Source: Paramarasmius palmivorus (Eukaryota > Basidiomycota > Agaricomycetes > Agaricales > Marasmiaceae). Taken from it: DNA of 64,000 nucleotides. Location: the NCBI GenBank assembly GCA_037176845.1, contig JAYKXP010000077.1:1-64000 (forward strand), written 5' to 3'. Of the stretch, positions 47,781 to 60,050 are shown piece after piece. The position numbers and the translations under genes were made by a program. The notes below the pieces were generated by a model, which worked only from the letters and a program-made list of their open reading frames with translations, did not search any database and had not been told where the DNA came from. The first letter of the stretch is position 1; every line of letters begins with the position of its first letter.

Positions 47781-48381
47781 TATTTGTGAAGGCTGTGCTG
47801 AAGTATAGGCCACACGTGGTATAGTTGGATGAAACACCATCAGTGATTTCAAGATCACTCTGTCGACGAGAAAGTGGGTTCAAATTCAAGACATCCCCAA
47901 GAAATTCCCAGCCACCATGATAGTGTATGATCACAAACAATGCAAGGACTGCAAGTATCAAATTAGTTATAGGACCACAAAATCAAAATGAATGTATACC
48001 ATGGTTTATTAGACAAGCACCTCCTGGTAATAGCATTGTCCATTTTTTTCGTCCCCAAACAATATAACAGCAGGAGTGAAAGCCCCTGTTCTATGGAGAT
48101 CATAATCACTCAATGTGACAAGGGAGTTCTCTGCAGATGCTATAACAAAACGAAACACAAGCACAATTGTTATGAGTATAAGCAGAAATGTGAGCAGAAT
48201 AATTTGTATGAAGTGTTTCTTCTTGTGCTGTATTAACACATATATGTGTGACACAAAAAACACTGCATAACACACTGCAAGATATTGTCTTTAGTAGCCT
48301 ACTCTCCAAGCATGCAGTAATCATACCATAGAATGTGGTTACCAAGATTATTGATGCCAAAGTGATATCTGGAATTCTCAT
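47781..48381 (-). pseudogene. Truncated seven-transmembrane paralogue C
   Basis: It starts at an ATG (48379-48381, MRIPDITLASIILV). It carries spliced segments matching the 18-20 kb genes: FYVCYAVFFVSHIYVLIQHKKK after a 52 bp intron, VWGRKKWTMLLPGGACLINHG, then after an intron LALFVIIHYHGGWEF and YTTCGLYFSTAFTN. It stops abruptly at 47781, where the DDE transposase relic begins, so the last two spans are missing. Confidence 0.75.
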
Positions 48382-48420
48382 AGTGTAGAGGTGGATGATG
48401 TTAAGGAAATGGGCTACTGT

Positions 48421-48445
48421 GGGCAAGAGTCATTGTTCATTTATA
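48421..48445 (-). promoter_or_regulatory. Core promoter of paralogue C
   Basis: TATAAAT (48439-48445, minus strand) is followed by a block with GACTCTTGCC, like the promoter at 20176-20200 before paralogue A. Both lie about 60-70 bp before the start codon. Confidence 0.45.
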
Positions 48446-48594
48446 CAATTGTATCTCTGCGTGAGAGATATACTTGACTTGACATGTAGTATAGCCAACA
48501 TCTATCATATCCATCTTTCAATGATGATCTCTCAATACTAGGGAGTACTGAGCATCATTCATCAAGAATGGTGCCTCTGGCAGTAGATCATTAA

Positions 48595-48725
48595 GGCCCA
48601 GCATGGGTGCATGGGAATTTAGCAGGTAGTGGGAATTCCCATATGTGGGTACGGGTGTGGGTGAGAATTAGGCCCAGCGCGGGTGCACGGGAATTTAGCG
48701 GGTAGCGGGAATTCCCATATGCGCT
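48595..48725. repeat. 76 bp tandem duplication
   Basis: A unit starting GGCCCAGC(A/G)(T/C)GGGTGCA and containing the palindromic GGGAATTCCC occurs twice, the second time incomplete. No promoter or gene lies within it. Confidence 0.7.
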
Positions 48726-49136
48726 AAGATCATATCACAGAAAGATTGTTAGGTAGCTGGCTATAATGCCATTTCTTGTACCAACTACTGTGTACAGCTT
48801 GCAATGAGAACATCTGAATCACATGATAATCAAGGTCCTAATCACTGCAGAGCAGTATCTCACCTCATGGTTAACATTGCATTTATTTTTTATTCATCAA
48901 GGCAGTTATAGAAGCCAAAGAATTCCTTGCACCACGTTACCTCCAGCCAGGAGCCGCCTGATCGAAACTAGTTACACGTGATTAGCACAGGCATCACTGA
49001 AGATATGTTGTCCTTGTCACTAGGACTCGGAAGAATGACCTTTCCTCTTTGTTATGTCGCTGAGGAATTATTGGCAAGCGTGAATGCGACCAAGATTGAA
49101 TAAAGTGCGGAGATGAATTGATACCAATTTGCGTCA
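48726..49136. other. No recognised gene
   Basis: Nothing recognisable on either strand. Confidence 0.4.
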
Positions 49137-50300
49137 TAGCCCTAACCCTGCTACTCCTAACCCTAGTTCGCCCTGTCTTTTTGCCCTCGACTCTCATCAT
49201 CTCCCTGCCCCAATTGTCTGCCTGCCCCCATCATCTCCTGGTCTCCATGGATCCTTGGCTCGGATAAGACGACGTCTAGGTAAATTGTATGATGGTAGCA
49301 CGGTACGTTTACTCAGTTTCTCCTAGATCTTCATCCGCTGACTGGCGTCTTGATGACTAGAAAGCACTGCACGTCCTGAGATGGATAGATGGATTAGATT
49401 TTCTCGAGTGTCATAGTTCCGGTACGTCGATAACACATCTGTTGATAGACCGCTCGCCTGACTAGATCTAGGACCTGAATAAGACCACATCCGCCGCCCA
49501 GAAGGAATGTTACCCGGCGGTCATCTTACTGGCAACCCCTTCTCCTGTGGTCGTAACCTTCGAGAACTGGACTCTTCGCTACGTAGCAACCATACACTGC
49601 CTCACCCCGAACCTCCCGTGCTCAAAGACCCCTACATCCCGCCCTGTTCCACCTTGTTCTGGATTCTCCGCTCTTCCTCCGACCTGAATATGAATCCTGC
49701 GTGCATATGTCCATTTCCTCCTTCAAGGACGGGACCTTTTACAACTTCATTGTCGTCGCGCCCTTGCGTCGCAACCCATCATAACGACGAGCCCGCTTAC
49801 GAGTAGCTTTCTCCACGATATCCGTCCGCCGTTGCACACCTCCCCGTATTCCATGCATCCCGCACTCCCAATTGTCCTCCTGCTCCAGTTCCACCAGGCC
49901 ATCCTCGTAGGGTTGCTTCTTGTGTGGTTTTTATCTTTGTACCAAAGCAGAAAATGCGGAGTGGGTATGCAGAGTGCACTCCGAGACAATACACACCCAC
50001 TCGGCGTGTCTCGCCATCACCCTTTCTTCTCGCCACCACCTATTTGGTTTGCATCCTCCGGCTTACTCTCGCCATAATTCCCCTTTGCCCTTTTCCCCAG
50101 CGTCGACTCACTGCCCACATCGGCTTCGACGCGTTCGCGATTTCTCATACGCCTTCTCTTACGGAGAAGCGGGTGTTGTCAGGAGCAGAAGACGCGAACA
50201 ATACGATAGAGACAGACGTCATACAGCGCCTATTTGGCTTATCCCGTGCCCACTCATTCTCCTTCCCTTCATTACTCTCCCTCACTCTGCAGCGTTAGAC
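49137..50300 (+). repeat. A-type module, copy 2
   Basis: It opens with CCCTAACCCTGCTACTCCTAACCCTAG, followed by TCATCTCCCTGCC and CTCCATGGATC shared with copy 4, then a GTACGTTTACTCAGTTTC intron-like donor region. It shares 'TTCTCCGCTCTTCCTCCGAC' with copy 1. The frame after the ATG is interrupted at once, so this copy does not encode a protein in the obvious frame. Confidence 0.55.
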
Positions 50301-50407
50301 TTGACTACTGGTTCGTCTCTAGAGTGATGAATTTGGGGTTTGGGTGCCGGCACGAGGGACAGAAAGTATTAGTATTTCGGACGAACTAGGGATTCGAAGG
50401 AGCTCAC

Positions 50408-51000
50408 AATGCCGTAACCCTAGTCAAATCAATGGAAACGAGGCAGCCGCGTTTTTCTTCTTCGACATCGATCATCCCCCCTCTAGCTCCGTGGATACCT
50501 TTACCTCTTCTTCCTGATCTCGGTTCGATGGGCAGTGCACGACGACATCAAGCCATGCCAACTCCAAGGATCTGTTACGTTTGCAAAGATTCTCCAAGTT
50601 ACAACCGTTGGCCACCTTTTCGACGACTAGATCAGCTCCTTGCACTCTGGGCCTGACGAAGACGTGTTCCTTTGATTCCTCTCGGCTTTGGTACGATCAT
50701 GGAGCTTCTGCCGAGAGAACGCTTACCTGACGTGATATAGGGATCAAGGTCACGCCTCCCGGCGCAAACATCCTTATCCCCATCACCTTCTCTCTTGGTG
50801 CTCTCTACACCTCTCGGACTCCCGCACTCCTTAGAAAGAATGCTTACCTGTGGACATCACTGGAGGCTTACTCCAACCACCACGCTAAGGAGTAGTCAGA
50901 TTTTTGTTCGAATCGAGTTTGGTGACGAATCTCTCGGCTGTTGATCGTCAGACGGTGTGGATACGAGTCTTGGTGTGGACACGGTACGTTACCAAGATAC
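50408..51000 (+). repeat. A-type module, copy 3
   Basis: It opens with GTAACCCTAGTCAAATCAATGG and runs on like copy 4 (GAAACGAGGCAGCCGCG). An open frame follows the motif for about 70 codons without recognisable features. Confidence 0.5.
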
Positions 51001-52328
51001 ACCTTTTAGATACATTCATCTGATTTCCGAAGTAGTGAATGTTTGGATCGCAGCACGAAAACTTCCGCAAAGATTGATCTTTCAACTCTTCGTCGTCTTC
51101 TTTCCGCCACACTTTTCTTCCCCGTTGAACATATCCAGTACACGTCTCCCTCATGTTGGTCATCGCTGCTGTCCTCACCGACGTTCCAAGCAGCATGGTG
51201 TCCCCAGAGACATCAACGATACAGCAGCTACGACCCCTTGCTTGCTCAGGATCTTCTTAACTCGACCGTCGCCATCATCCACCGCCACATCCTATCTTGT
51301 TCGCGTCTGGGAGTTATCGATTGTATCCGACACATCATTTGACCGTCTATCTCACTGGAGAAGAAATGATTGATGGCATGTATGAGGGGACAGTGAGGTG
51401 TTACTCGTGGGAGTTGCGGGGATAGAAGGCAGTGTAGGTAGATCGGGAGAGATCAAAGGCAGGCGGTTATGGTGTACCGTGTGTCTCGAATCAGATGTAC
51501 GTTATCTTTTCACGAGCTGCGTGTTCCTGATGAGCTTGATGTATGTCGAGGAACGTCGAACTTGAAAGATACATCTATCCATTACCCATAGCTCTCGTTC
51601 CGCGGCGCTTTTTATTGCTCACCGTCTCGACGTTTACCTCTGTATTCGAATATGGGTACCGCCAAAGGCGAGTTCATTGAACTTGACGAAGTATACGAAA
51701 CGCTCAATCACCCTTAATCTGCCTGTCCTAAGTCCCATTCACGATTACCAGTGGAAGATGTGAGTTTGAGTAGTAAGAAGGAAACCAGCGTCGTCGACGT
51801 GATGAACGTTCAAGAGAAAGAACTATGTCACGCAGTCTTCTCCCTATTTCCAAGGATGGTATTTGCTGATGTTGTTTTCCTCCTGAAGCGGGAGTTCCTT
51901 TTGAAAGTATCTATCCCGGTGTGTCTATTCTTGCATCCGTGATCAACTGGGCTGTAATCTCACTTCTTTATGTCCATGGGTAGCTGGTGAGGATGGGGAA
52001 TAGCTGTGGTCAGTGCGTACATCAATTAGGCTAAAATAATGCCTTCTGTAGTTCTTATGGGACTCCACGCGACTTGTTAATGCTCTATAGCACGTCAAGC
52101 TCACGCTTAACATTCACCTTCTGGTTTAAGAGAGTATTCACGACGCCCGTTCATCTCGTAATTGATAAACTTCCCGCGCCTTAGACGATATCTCGCATAT
52201 CAAGCGCTTGCTTCTCTTTTGCTCCCCGATTATAGGGAGCAATTCACACAACACCCGCTCGTTGTCTCGTGAGTGATGAATATCCCGCTGTCACATTTCA
52301 TCAGGAGCGGGAGAATCAAGGAAACAGA
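51001..52328. other. No gene called
   Basis: A short possible exon at about 51749-51942 (VEDVSLSSKKETSVVDVMNVQEKELCHAVFSLFPRM...) follows a good acceptor, but no in-phase upstream exon was found. The remainder has no recognisable content. Confidence 0.35.
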
Positions 52329-52334
52329 TATAAA
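52329..52334 (+). promoter_or_regulatory. TATA box of the small secreted protein gene
   Basis: TATAAA lies 36 bp before the ATG at 52370. This spacing leaves only a very short untranslated leader, so transcription may start close to the ATG. Confidence 0.4.
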
Positions 52335-52369
52335 CGCAGTTTGTGCCTACATGGTGCGGTCTTCCTTTC

Positions 52370-52778
52370 ATGGCAATATTCCTGCGGACAGCCTTTTGGT
52401 AAGTATACTTACATCGAGTACTGATCTGAATCGCTTACATTAGTCAGGCTCCTTGCACTCCTCTCGCGGATTTACGTCGCTTTATCAATCAACAAACCTA
52501 CGATTGCCCATAACGGTGATATATCCCTCGTGGCAAAGTGGCATCATGCGGATAGGTCAGCTGCACCAATCGTAGTTCTTCGCATTGCAACACCCCCGAG
52601 CATTCGTGTAGAAGGCGGTTTTTCCTCATTGATTGGTCAAAGTGGGAGGTCTAGGTCGGTCAGGTTTTCATTTTATGGTGCGTATTCCAGGTTAATCGTC
52701 AATACAGCTCTGTCATCACGTTCCGGTTGCAAGATATCAAGCCCATACTTGTCAGTTACTACTATCCTTGGGAACTGA
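52370..52778 (+). CDS. Candidate small secreted protein
   Basis: Exons 52370-52398 and 52448-52778 join in phase across a 49 bp intron with a GTAAGT donor, giving 119 residues. The N-terminus MAIFLRTAFWLLALLSRIYVA is a convincing signal peptide. The mature part is basic and Ser/Arg-rich, with a single Cys near the end and no membrane span. The signal peptide appears only after splicing. No family recognised; small secreted proteins of fungi are often effectors or wall proteins, but nothing here shows which. Confidence 0.5.
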
Positions 52779-52885
52779 GTCTAGTCGCCTAATACCCATA
52801 CGCTGATCGTCCTGTCTCCAAAACTTTGTTTTATCGTTGGATCGGGCTTGTATCATGTTCATCCAATTGCTCGCGTATATTATTG

Positions 52886-53955
52886 CTATGATAATAGCAT
52901 TATAATGGTCAGGACATGACTTTTCTGGACAAAATGCTCCCCGTTTCCTTGTTCAAGCGCACGGTTATTCATTCGTCTATTTGCACGCACTTTGGCTAGA
53001 AAAGCCAATGGAGCCCGCCACTGACACTGGGCGTATACAGGTTCCCAACGTTGATGCATATTCTCACTTTCACTCCCAAACATTTGCCTTCTCTCTTCCC
53101 AGCTATTAGTCTCATTCATGGCATCTATACCAATGCCGATCCCAAGTTCCAGTGGGGCATAATGCATAATGGTTCCTACCATAATCCTACCCTGGACCAT
53201 TGATGGTTCCACTCGATATTGGACCCGCACAAAGAGAGACAACACTCCGACTCGGGACGCCCAAGCTGTACTGTTGGAAGAAGGAAAGCGACGATACAAA
53301 TTCCATGATGGCGGGCGCAGTGTCATCAAGTAGATCTCTCGGAAGTTCAAATTGAAGGACAATCTGATATTGCCGTGTTGTTTCCAATTCTAAAGGGCTA
53401 ACTTTATCGATCTATTGATGAGTAGGCTTCCTCGAAAAGGTAGGCTTCAATTTCAAAGCCTTTGTCGGTGGCACCTTTGATGAAGTGCATGTTGCCAATG
53501 GTTTAACCTAATTACAATGCGTAGGTCGTTTAAGTATCTCTAATCGTGCTTCTCTATGAAACGGCCAAAGCAGATGCATATTCCACGTATACGGCTTTCA
53601 AAAATGGTAAACACATCCAGTGCCACGTTCCTCCTGAATACTCACAGGGTAACCGGGCATAGCTCTATCATCCCGTTGTTGTCGGTATCTGGGCGTCCCA
53701 GATCAGTGATCCTCACCCCTGAGTGCTCCACCTGATCCTTGAAACTGACCTTTCCTTCTTCATATACACTTCTGCGATACACGCAGAAAGAGATTGATTG
53801 AGTGCTACCCTCTCTCCCGTTATAAGGGGAAAGGACTGTCTCACGAGGACCATAGTACGTCGATTTACGTAGATATCGTTCTCCGAACGCATTGAGACCA
53901 GTATCTCGATAAAGTATCAACGTTGGGCGCGTCTCGGTTGGTCAGTCCAAGTTCA
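52886..53955 (-). CDS. Unrecognised multi-exon protein
   Basis: Two coding-like segments lie on the minus strand. The upstream one (53642-53955) encodes PTLILYRDTGLNAFGERYLRKS...TDLGRPDTDNNGMIELCPVTL and ends at a GTGAGT donor. The downstream one (to 52886) starts after an AG near 53395 with LELETTRQYQIVLQFELPRDLLDD. A frame change near 53290 could be a further short intron. One TGA lies just before the first segment, so the start codon is unclear. It converges with the small secreted protein gene. Function unknown. Confidence 0.4.
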
Positions 53956-54397
53956 TTTCTTCCAAGATAGTTTACTTCCTATTTCGCGTAAGTACGTCAT
54001 TTTCTATTCTTCCTATACTTAATCTTTCTGCTGTGCCACAACAGTGCATTTAGATAATGAGTTGCAATAGATTCCGTCGGGGGTTATTTTTAATCTATCA
54101 TTCATGAATAGGGATCGGGTTCACAGTACTGTTTTGTCAGTTACCTGGAAATCGCGTCGTAATGATTCCTCCTTCCGACTAGTTGAAATACACAAAACTT
54201 GAATAGATACGGGAGATGAGTCAATACTCATTTAAATAGTTGATCCCGCGTTTATCAAAAGATCAGGTCTTGCAGTAGTTATATTAATTCTTGAAAAACA
54301 ATTGTTCACCCCCAGTTCAAGGCCTCATTTTACACAAGGCAAGTCTCCGAGCCTCATACGATTTGACCTTTGCTTACTTATTCGATTATTGCAGTTC
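53956..54397. other. Intergenic, upstream of the large membrane protein
   Basis: AT-rich. An AG at the end of ATTCGATTATTGCAG (54380-54394) just before the ATG could be the acceptor of a leader intron. No further feature. Confidence 0.4.
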
Positions 54398-57300
54398 ATG
54401 AGTTGTACCTGTCAAGACAAACCTGATAATTTTGGTGGTGTCCTTTCTGGTGGTATTCAGGATGTTAGCGCCCTTCTTCCGCTTCTAGGAACAGAGCAGT
54501 GTGAGCGGCATGCGGGGTCTGCTCTCGAAAAGGGATGGCTCTATGCCTCGGCCACCGTCCTCTCACTATTTGGTTGTCTCGGGATTGCCAAGGTTGGCGT
54601 CACAACACTACTTGCTACTCTCGTTATAGGCCCATTCTATGGGGTGAAGTGGCTCTCCGACGCCGGTTTTAGTACCCTGGGATCGGTGTCGTCGATGGTG
54701 ACTCTGGACAGAGAGACAGGTCAATACGGTGCGGAGGCTGCATTAAGGAAGCTTCTGAAGGAGAAACACATTGACGATGTGAGTTCGGTGAAGGGCGTGA
54801 GTTTCAGCACTGTGAAAAAGGTGGAGCTTGTCTCTAGCGATTCCAGGGAAAACGGGCTGACTCAAAGTCCCCCAGCCATGAGACATTGCGTGATTGTGAG
54901 TTTTATGACCGTATCTTTCATTGCAGATGTTGACAGGCTTGACGCATAGGCATACTTCTGCTCATGGGATACAATGCTTTTTTTGACATCTATCACGGGT
55001 GCAGTGCTTGGTTGCACTCCATACCTCTTCCTCATGAACCATCGTTGGAATCGCCCGCTATCTTGGGTATTTCCCCTTCTACGGACCTTTGGTTCTTGTG
55101 CTTGCGTTGTGTCCATACAACGGGCGCTCCAGCGTCGAATCCATCGCATTGTGGACATGAGCCTTGCGTGGATGCAAATACAAAAGAAACATAGTTTGGA
55201 GGGTGATCAGAGTAAAGACGTACTTGAACGACGCATACGCAATCATATTGACCTTCAGTCCAAGTCGGGGTTCTGGATTTGGCGGAGGTCTTCCAGATCA
55301 CAGAGCAATGCTGAGAAAGGGATTTACGAGGTTCACTCGCCAGTTTTTCCCTTTTTCAATTATTCACTGTCGTCACTATCCCCGCTATCCTCCTTGCCAA
55401 TGATTCCCGAGAATTCCCTTCAGATTGATGATTTTGCAGTCCAACGTCTCCGCAAGTTGCTGAAGACGGACTGGAGTCTACTCATAGACCAGATCATCAT
55501 ATTGATCAGCATCCCGATGATAGTGGCTGGATACGTCGGCTGTTTCAGCCTTGTTGGACAGAGCGAGGTAACACGTGCGCCATACCTATGGCTTGGATTA
55601 GAATCAGCACTATCTATCCTCCGCATGTTCCTTTGGGGATGGAATCCAGGCTGGGATGGGGGTACAGGCCTGACATTGGCATTGGAGCTAAAAGGCACGG
55701 ACAATGTATTTCCTTGTGTCACCTCTCCGTGTCATGCCGAAGAACTTGGCCTGTCTGGGAGGAAATCACTTCATACATTTATTCTTCAGACAGAGGCGGA
55801 TTTTCTTCGTTCGGCGGCTGCAAGCATTGGGCCATTGCAGCGATTCGAGTCGAGTGCCCCGATGGCGCTTTTTTACAGTATATTGGTCCGGAAAAGGAGA
55901 AAGTGTCTTTATACCACGGTCTCTCTCGCAAATTCACGCCGTTCAATTACATTCACCACCGACGAGAAACACCCTACCATTTTCACAACCACGATCATGA
56001 CCAACCCATTGACAGGCACTGTCTATGCTAATGCCGGTGAACAAACTCTTCCTGGTGTAGATCCGTTCATCGACACTGATCTCTACAGGCAAGTTGTTAC
56101 ACATTCGCAACTTCTCAACCAAAGACTGTTTTGCGGACGACGAGATCACAATCTATCCGTAAAATGGAATGTTATTAGTTCCCATCAGCCCCAGGATGTG
56201 GATAGCAGAGCATGTGAATTCAACAAATCGCTGCATGACGTCGAAGGACGATACATTGATATTCGCTTGAGGCGAATACTCAAGTCCCAAATCTATTTGT
56301 CGAGAGGCATTATTCTTGCCACACGACATGTGATGGGTGGCCCTTCTCAATATCGTTATCCCAGGTCCCTCCATGACGAGATCTTACTCCTCACGGAGAG
56401 CTTTCTTCTGGAATGCATGATATGGGAAGAGGAAAGGCCTGTCGGAAATGAGAAGGAGTGCATACAAGCAATGCAATCTCGGGTTTCCAAGGAAAAAGAA
56501 GAGGCGATCGCACGATATCGTGCATACGGTTGGGATACGCTCGACGGTATCGAACACCATATTACAGAAGACTGGGATAGAGCGCTGCAGCTGTTAATTA
56601 AACTTCGCATTTCGAAGAAGCATCGCACTAGATTCGAGCCATTCCTAGAAGCGTGGAGGAACTTGCGCGTTTCTGCCATTGTTGAAAACTATCCCCTTAG
56701 CTTTTGGCATCGCAAGCCCTTGGCAGCTATCATGAGTCACTCGCGGCATTCTCACATGGAATGTCATCTCAGCCGACTCCTTAATCACATGTTCCTCCGA
56801 ATATATCACATCACAACTTCTGATTTGCGATCCATTATATCAACGGGCTTCTTGAGGAGAGATCTCAGGCCCGAGTCAACTTTGATTGGCCCATACGTTC
56901 ACGCAGCTGGCATAGATGCTCTAAAGGACGATCAAGATTGGCGTCACGTCACTAGCCTTCAGTTGAATGAAGAACTATTACAGAAGGTACTTGCACGCTG
57001 GATCGATATTGGTGAAGACGAAAATGAGGTTGCCAGAGAGGCAAGACGCTATATCCTCCCCCCGTATATAACCACCCTCATCGTTGTCGAGACGGCCTCT
57101 TCAAAGCATCTCCAACAAGAACTCACAAAAATAGCAGAATCTAATCCAAGTTTGATATGCCTGTCGACGGGGATACGCGATTATCCAATAGCAACATGTA
57201 GTATCAGCTACTGCATTGCTATTCGTGACAATCGCAGCCGGTGGAGAAACAGGGCATTAATCAAAGGTGCTGAATTCACCTCAAGCGTTGGATTTGAAAG

Positions 57301-57892
57301 TTGTACGTTGGAAGAGGTATACGAACCTCTATCCTTTCGATCCAGCTTGGAGGTCCATAAACCCCATTATCCCATTGTGGAAGCATATGGCAGCCATATC
57401 AAGCTAAATAGTCGTGGAAGATGCTTTGTTTTGTTTTATTCTGCACAGAGTGGAAAAATGACAATCACGGCATCTATCCACACATACCACCTAATGCAAA
57501 TCACATGCGCGATCCAGAGTGATCAAGCATCATTTCCTGAGATATTGGCTTGGACTAAACAGGACTCCGGGCTGGATGAGGTCTCGTTTAATATGTCCAA
57601 TGTTCCTCCGGGATGTGGTGAGGTCCTCATCTCAGCGGTACCACTCAAGGCTTCCGGAGGAACCAAGAAATACTGGCTTGATTACGAGACAAACCCATTT
57701 TCACACACTTGGGAGATACATGGACCTGTGAACATACAATGGACGGCTGAAGAAGGAGATTCATCTTCGACAAAATCGAGCTCCAGTCACGAGAACATCA
57801 AAGGTGACGATACAATCATAGATGATGCCGAATTAATGGGGCAACATGGGAGTAGTAGCGCACACATAGAAGATACTGAAACGGGTGATTGA
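54398..57892 (+). CDS. Large membrane protein of unknown function
   Basis: Exons 54398-54895 and 54950-57892 join in phase across a 54 bp intron (GTGAGT...ATAG), giving 1,146 residues, the longest intact protein in the window. Membrane segments include LYASATVLSLFGCLGIAKVGVTTLL (exon 1), MLFLTSITGAVLGCTPYLFLM and IIILISIPMIVAGYVGCF. After about residue 400 it is a long soluble part with no recognised domain, containing a heptad-rich ERPVGNEKECIQAMQSRVSKEKEE stretch split by charged residues, and an acidic Ser-rich C-terminus. The absence of stops over nearly 3 kb indicates selection. Unlike most neighbours it has no second copy here. The first ATG in frame was chosen. Confidence 0.75.
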
Positions 57893-58992
57893 AGGAGCAT
57901 CATGATTCATAAATTCTTGAGTAATCTGGATACAATAGCTATCCCAGGTATGGATTGATCCAGTACTGTTGTCGAATCTCTACCTCCTCAGGAGAGCTCC
58001 ATTAGGATTGTGTAAATTAGAACACTGCGCTCTGGATCTCTGAGCGCTTGAGTTAGAGGTCTGTTGCTATAAGCGGGTGACGTTGATAGAAGCTAGTCGA
58101 CATTGTTATACTATGTGGCCGATGCTTGGTTAATTTTAGCCAACGCAATGTACTCGACTTCGTAATGGCAATTGTCAAGCATCAGGTGGTCTATCTAAGT
58201 TCGCAGTTCTTGCTTCGTCCCATCATCGCCATCACCTCCATCTAGCCTTGGCATGTTACTCGTGACGGATTCTGGTGTTGTGGGGGTAGAAGGCGGTGCA
58301 TGTGTGGGTCGGGAAGATCCAAAGGCAGGGACACTGTATGTCTCGTTTGCTGTGTTCTTGGACTTGATGGACCTCGAGGACCGTCTACCTTGAGAGATGC
58401 ATCATGGTGTCAACATGGTGTTTAATATTTATCCTTGCGTATCATCTTGGTGGAATACGGGAATACCTTTGAGTAGTTGAAATTTCGGTTAATCACTGTA
58501 GCCATGATCCATCTCTCGCGGGCGGTTCGCTACTGTTGACCTCCTCCATCCACATTGTACATCCTGTGAAGCATAGCCTTTGACTCCCACGATATCACCG
58601 TTCATCTCTCGTTTGTATATGCAAATCTTGTCTATTAATACATTGTACTGTACAGCTTGCAATGAGAACATCTAAATCGCATGTTGATCAATGTTCCGAT
58701 TCCCACCATTAATGTAACATTAACCTGCATTCTGAGGCGGTGACTGATGCTCGCTGGTAACCTTCTATCCCCAAAATATCGGGAAGATGGGATGCCTAGA
58801 ACGCCGGGATGATTTTGAATAACAGTCGGGACCGAGGACTGAACCGAATAGGAGCATAAGCAATATCACCAATCCACGAGCTATAGCATATTGAAAGCAC
58901 TGAAAATGAGATCAAAACGCAACAAAATGGGAGAAATATCGGAGTCGCTCAAACGCCCATCGTGGTGACGAGAAGGTTTTATCGACCTAGTT
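57893..58992. other. No recognised gene
   Basis: Intergenic between two convergent genes. Short open frames only. A 'CAGCTTGCAATGAGAACATCT' block at about 58656 repeats sequence at 48795, so a dispersed repeat is present. Confidence 0.4.
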
Positions 58993-60050
58993 TTATTTAC
59001 GATGCCACCAACTTGAACTTATCACCTCGGAATTTTGATCGTCAAGCCTTCGTGGTTGCTCAGCTGAGTTAGATTGCTCGGGGAAAGGTCTCTTCCCGCC
59101 AAACCTGTTTGGCATTGTCGACTCTGTCGTACAGAGTGGCAAAACAGTCCCTTCATTCCTCATCTCTCTTGCCCGGTGTCGCTTGGGGTATATGAACAAG
59201 CCAATTACGAGCGTTACAACGAGAAGGATCAGCCCAGCAGTGACCACGATTATCGCTGGACTATCCGATCGAGATGCATTGGTATTATTGGAGGATATCC
59301 AATTCGAACTGAGCGAGGTAATGTCAGATACAGACGGTTTCATGATAGAAATATTTGATCTGCCTCAAAGCCGTGGAAGTAAGAGTATGAGTTTCCGGTA
59401 CACTCTGCCGTCTGACACGATCCGTAATCGCGGAAGTTGTAGTTATGACTGTCACTGTGGTTACGCTCGTCATGGAATCCGGAGACGGTAGAACAAGCTG
59501 ATCGCTTGCTCCTCCTACTATAGTTGCCGCGGAAGACAAGGGAACAGAGTTCGATAACCTTTGTGATGCGAGAGAAGCTGTCTCGGTGACTATAATGTTC
59601 AAGCTGTCATGCCTGCAACGTCTAACACTGTGCATGTGCTTACCCGTGATATCAGGAACATTCAAGCTCTGATCGCAAGCCGGAGTAGCCGAACGTGAGA
59701 TTTCTTGTTGGTCTGAAGGGCCCGTGGCCATGGCTGCAGAATCAATCAGTACACTGAATAAGGCACGGTCAAATTTGCACTTGCAATTATCCTTCATGGT
59801 TATCGACATTGTCGTGTGCAGCTGGAGCGTCACTGTTCGAATCAACGTGTTAGGCAGAAATGAGTTGAACATATATCCACTTACTTGACGTAGAGATCGA
59901 CTCATGATTACTGGTTGGTGTTGACTTTAGGAGTATCAACTGCGCATCAGGTGATTCTATGTCGAGTAGAGGTCCGAAATCCACGGTAGCTACCAGGTAG
60001 CTAGCTGGTCCAGGACATTTGGAGTCTCTCTGAGCAGTTGGCGTGGGCAT
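58993..60050 (-). CDS. Ser/Thr-rich single-pass membrane protein
   Basis: Exons in transcript order 59885-60050, 59644-59832, 59419-59589 and 58993-59363 join in phase across three short introns (52, 54 and 55 bp). The outer part has a KCPGPASYLVATVDFGPLLD region and a Cys-containing middle (DNCKCKFD, PACDQ). A Thr/Ser/Val stalk follows, then one membrane span (SPAIIVVTAGLILLVVTLVIGLFIY) and a basic cytoplasmic tail. The layout resembles the 2.8-26.9 kb family but the sequences do not align. No signal peptide is seen with the ATG at 60050; an upstream exon at about 60180-60195 (MQNAQ before GTAAGG) could join in phase, so the true start is uncertain. Confidence 0.55.

Noticed and set aside
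48595..48725. CRISPR-like array
   Set aside because: There are only two tandem copies with no spacers, in a eukaryotic context.
51660..51942. A two-exon gene starting MGTAKGEFIELDE
   Set aside because: The apparent donor and acceptor do not join in phase, and the spliced frame stops after three codons.
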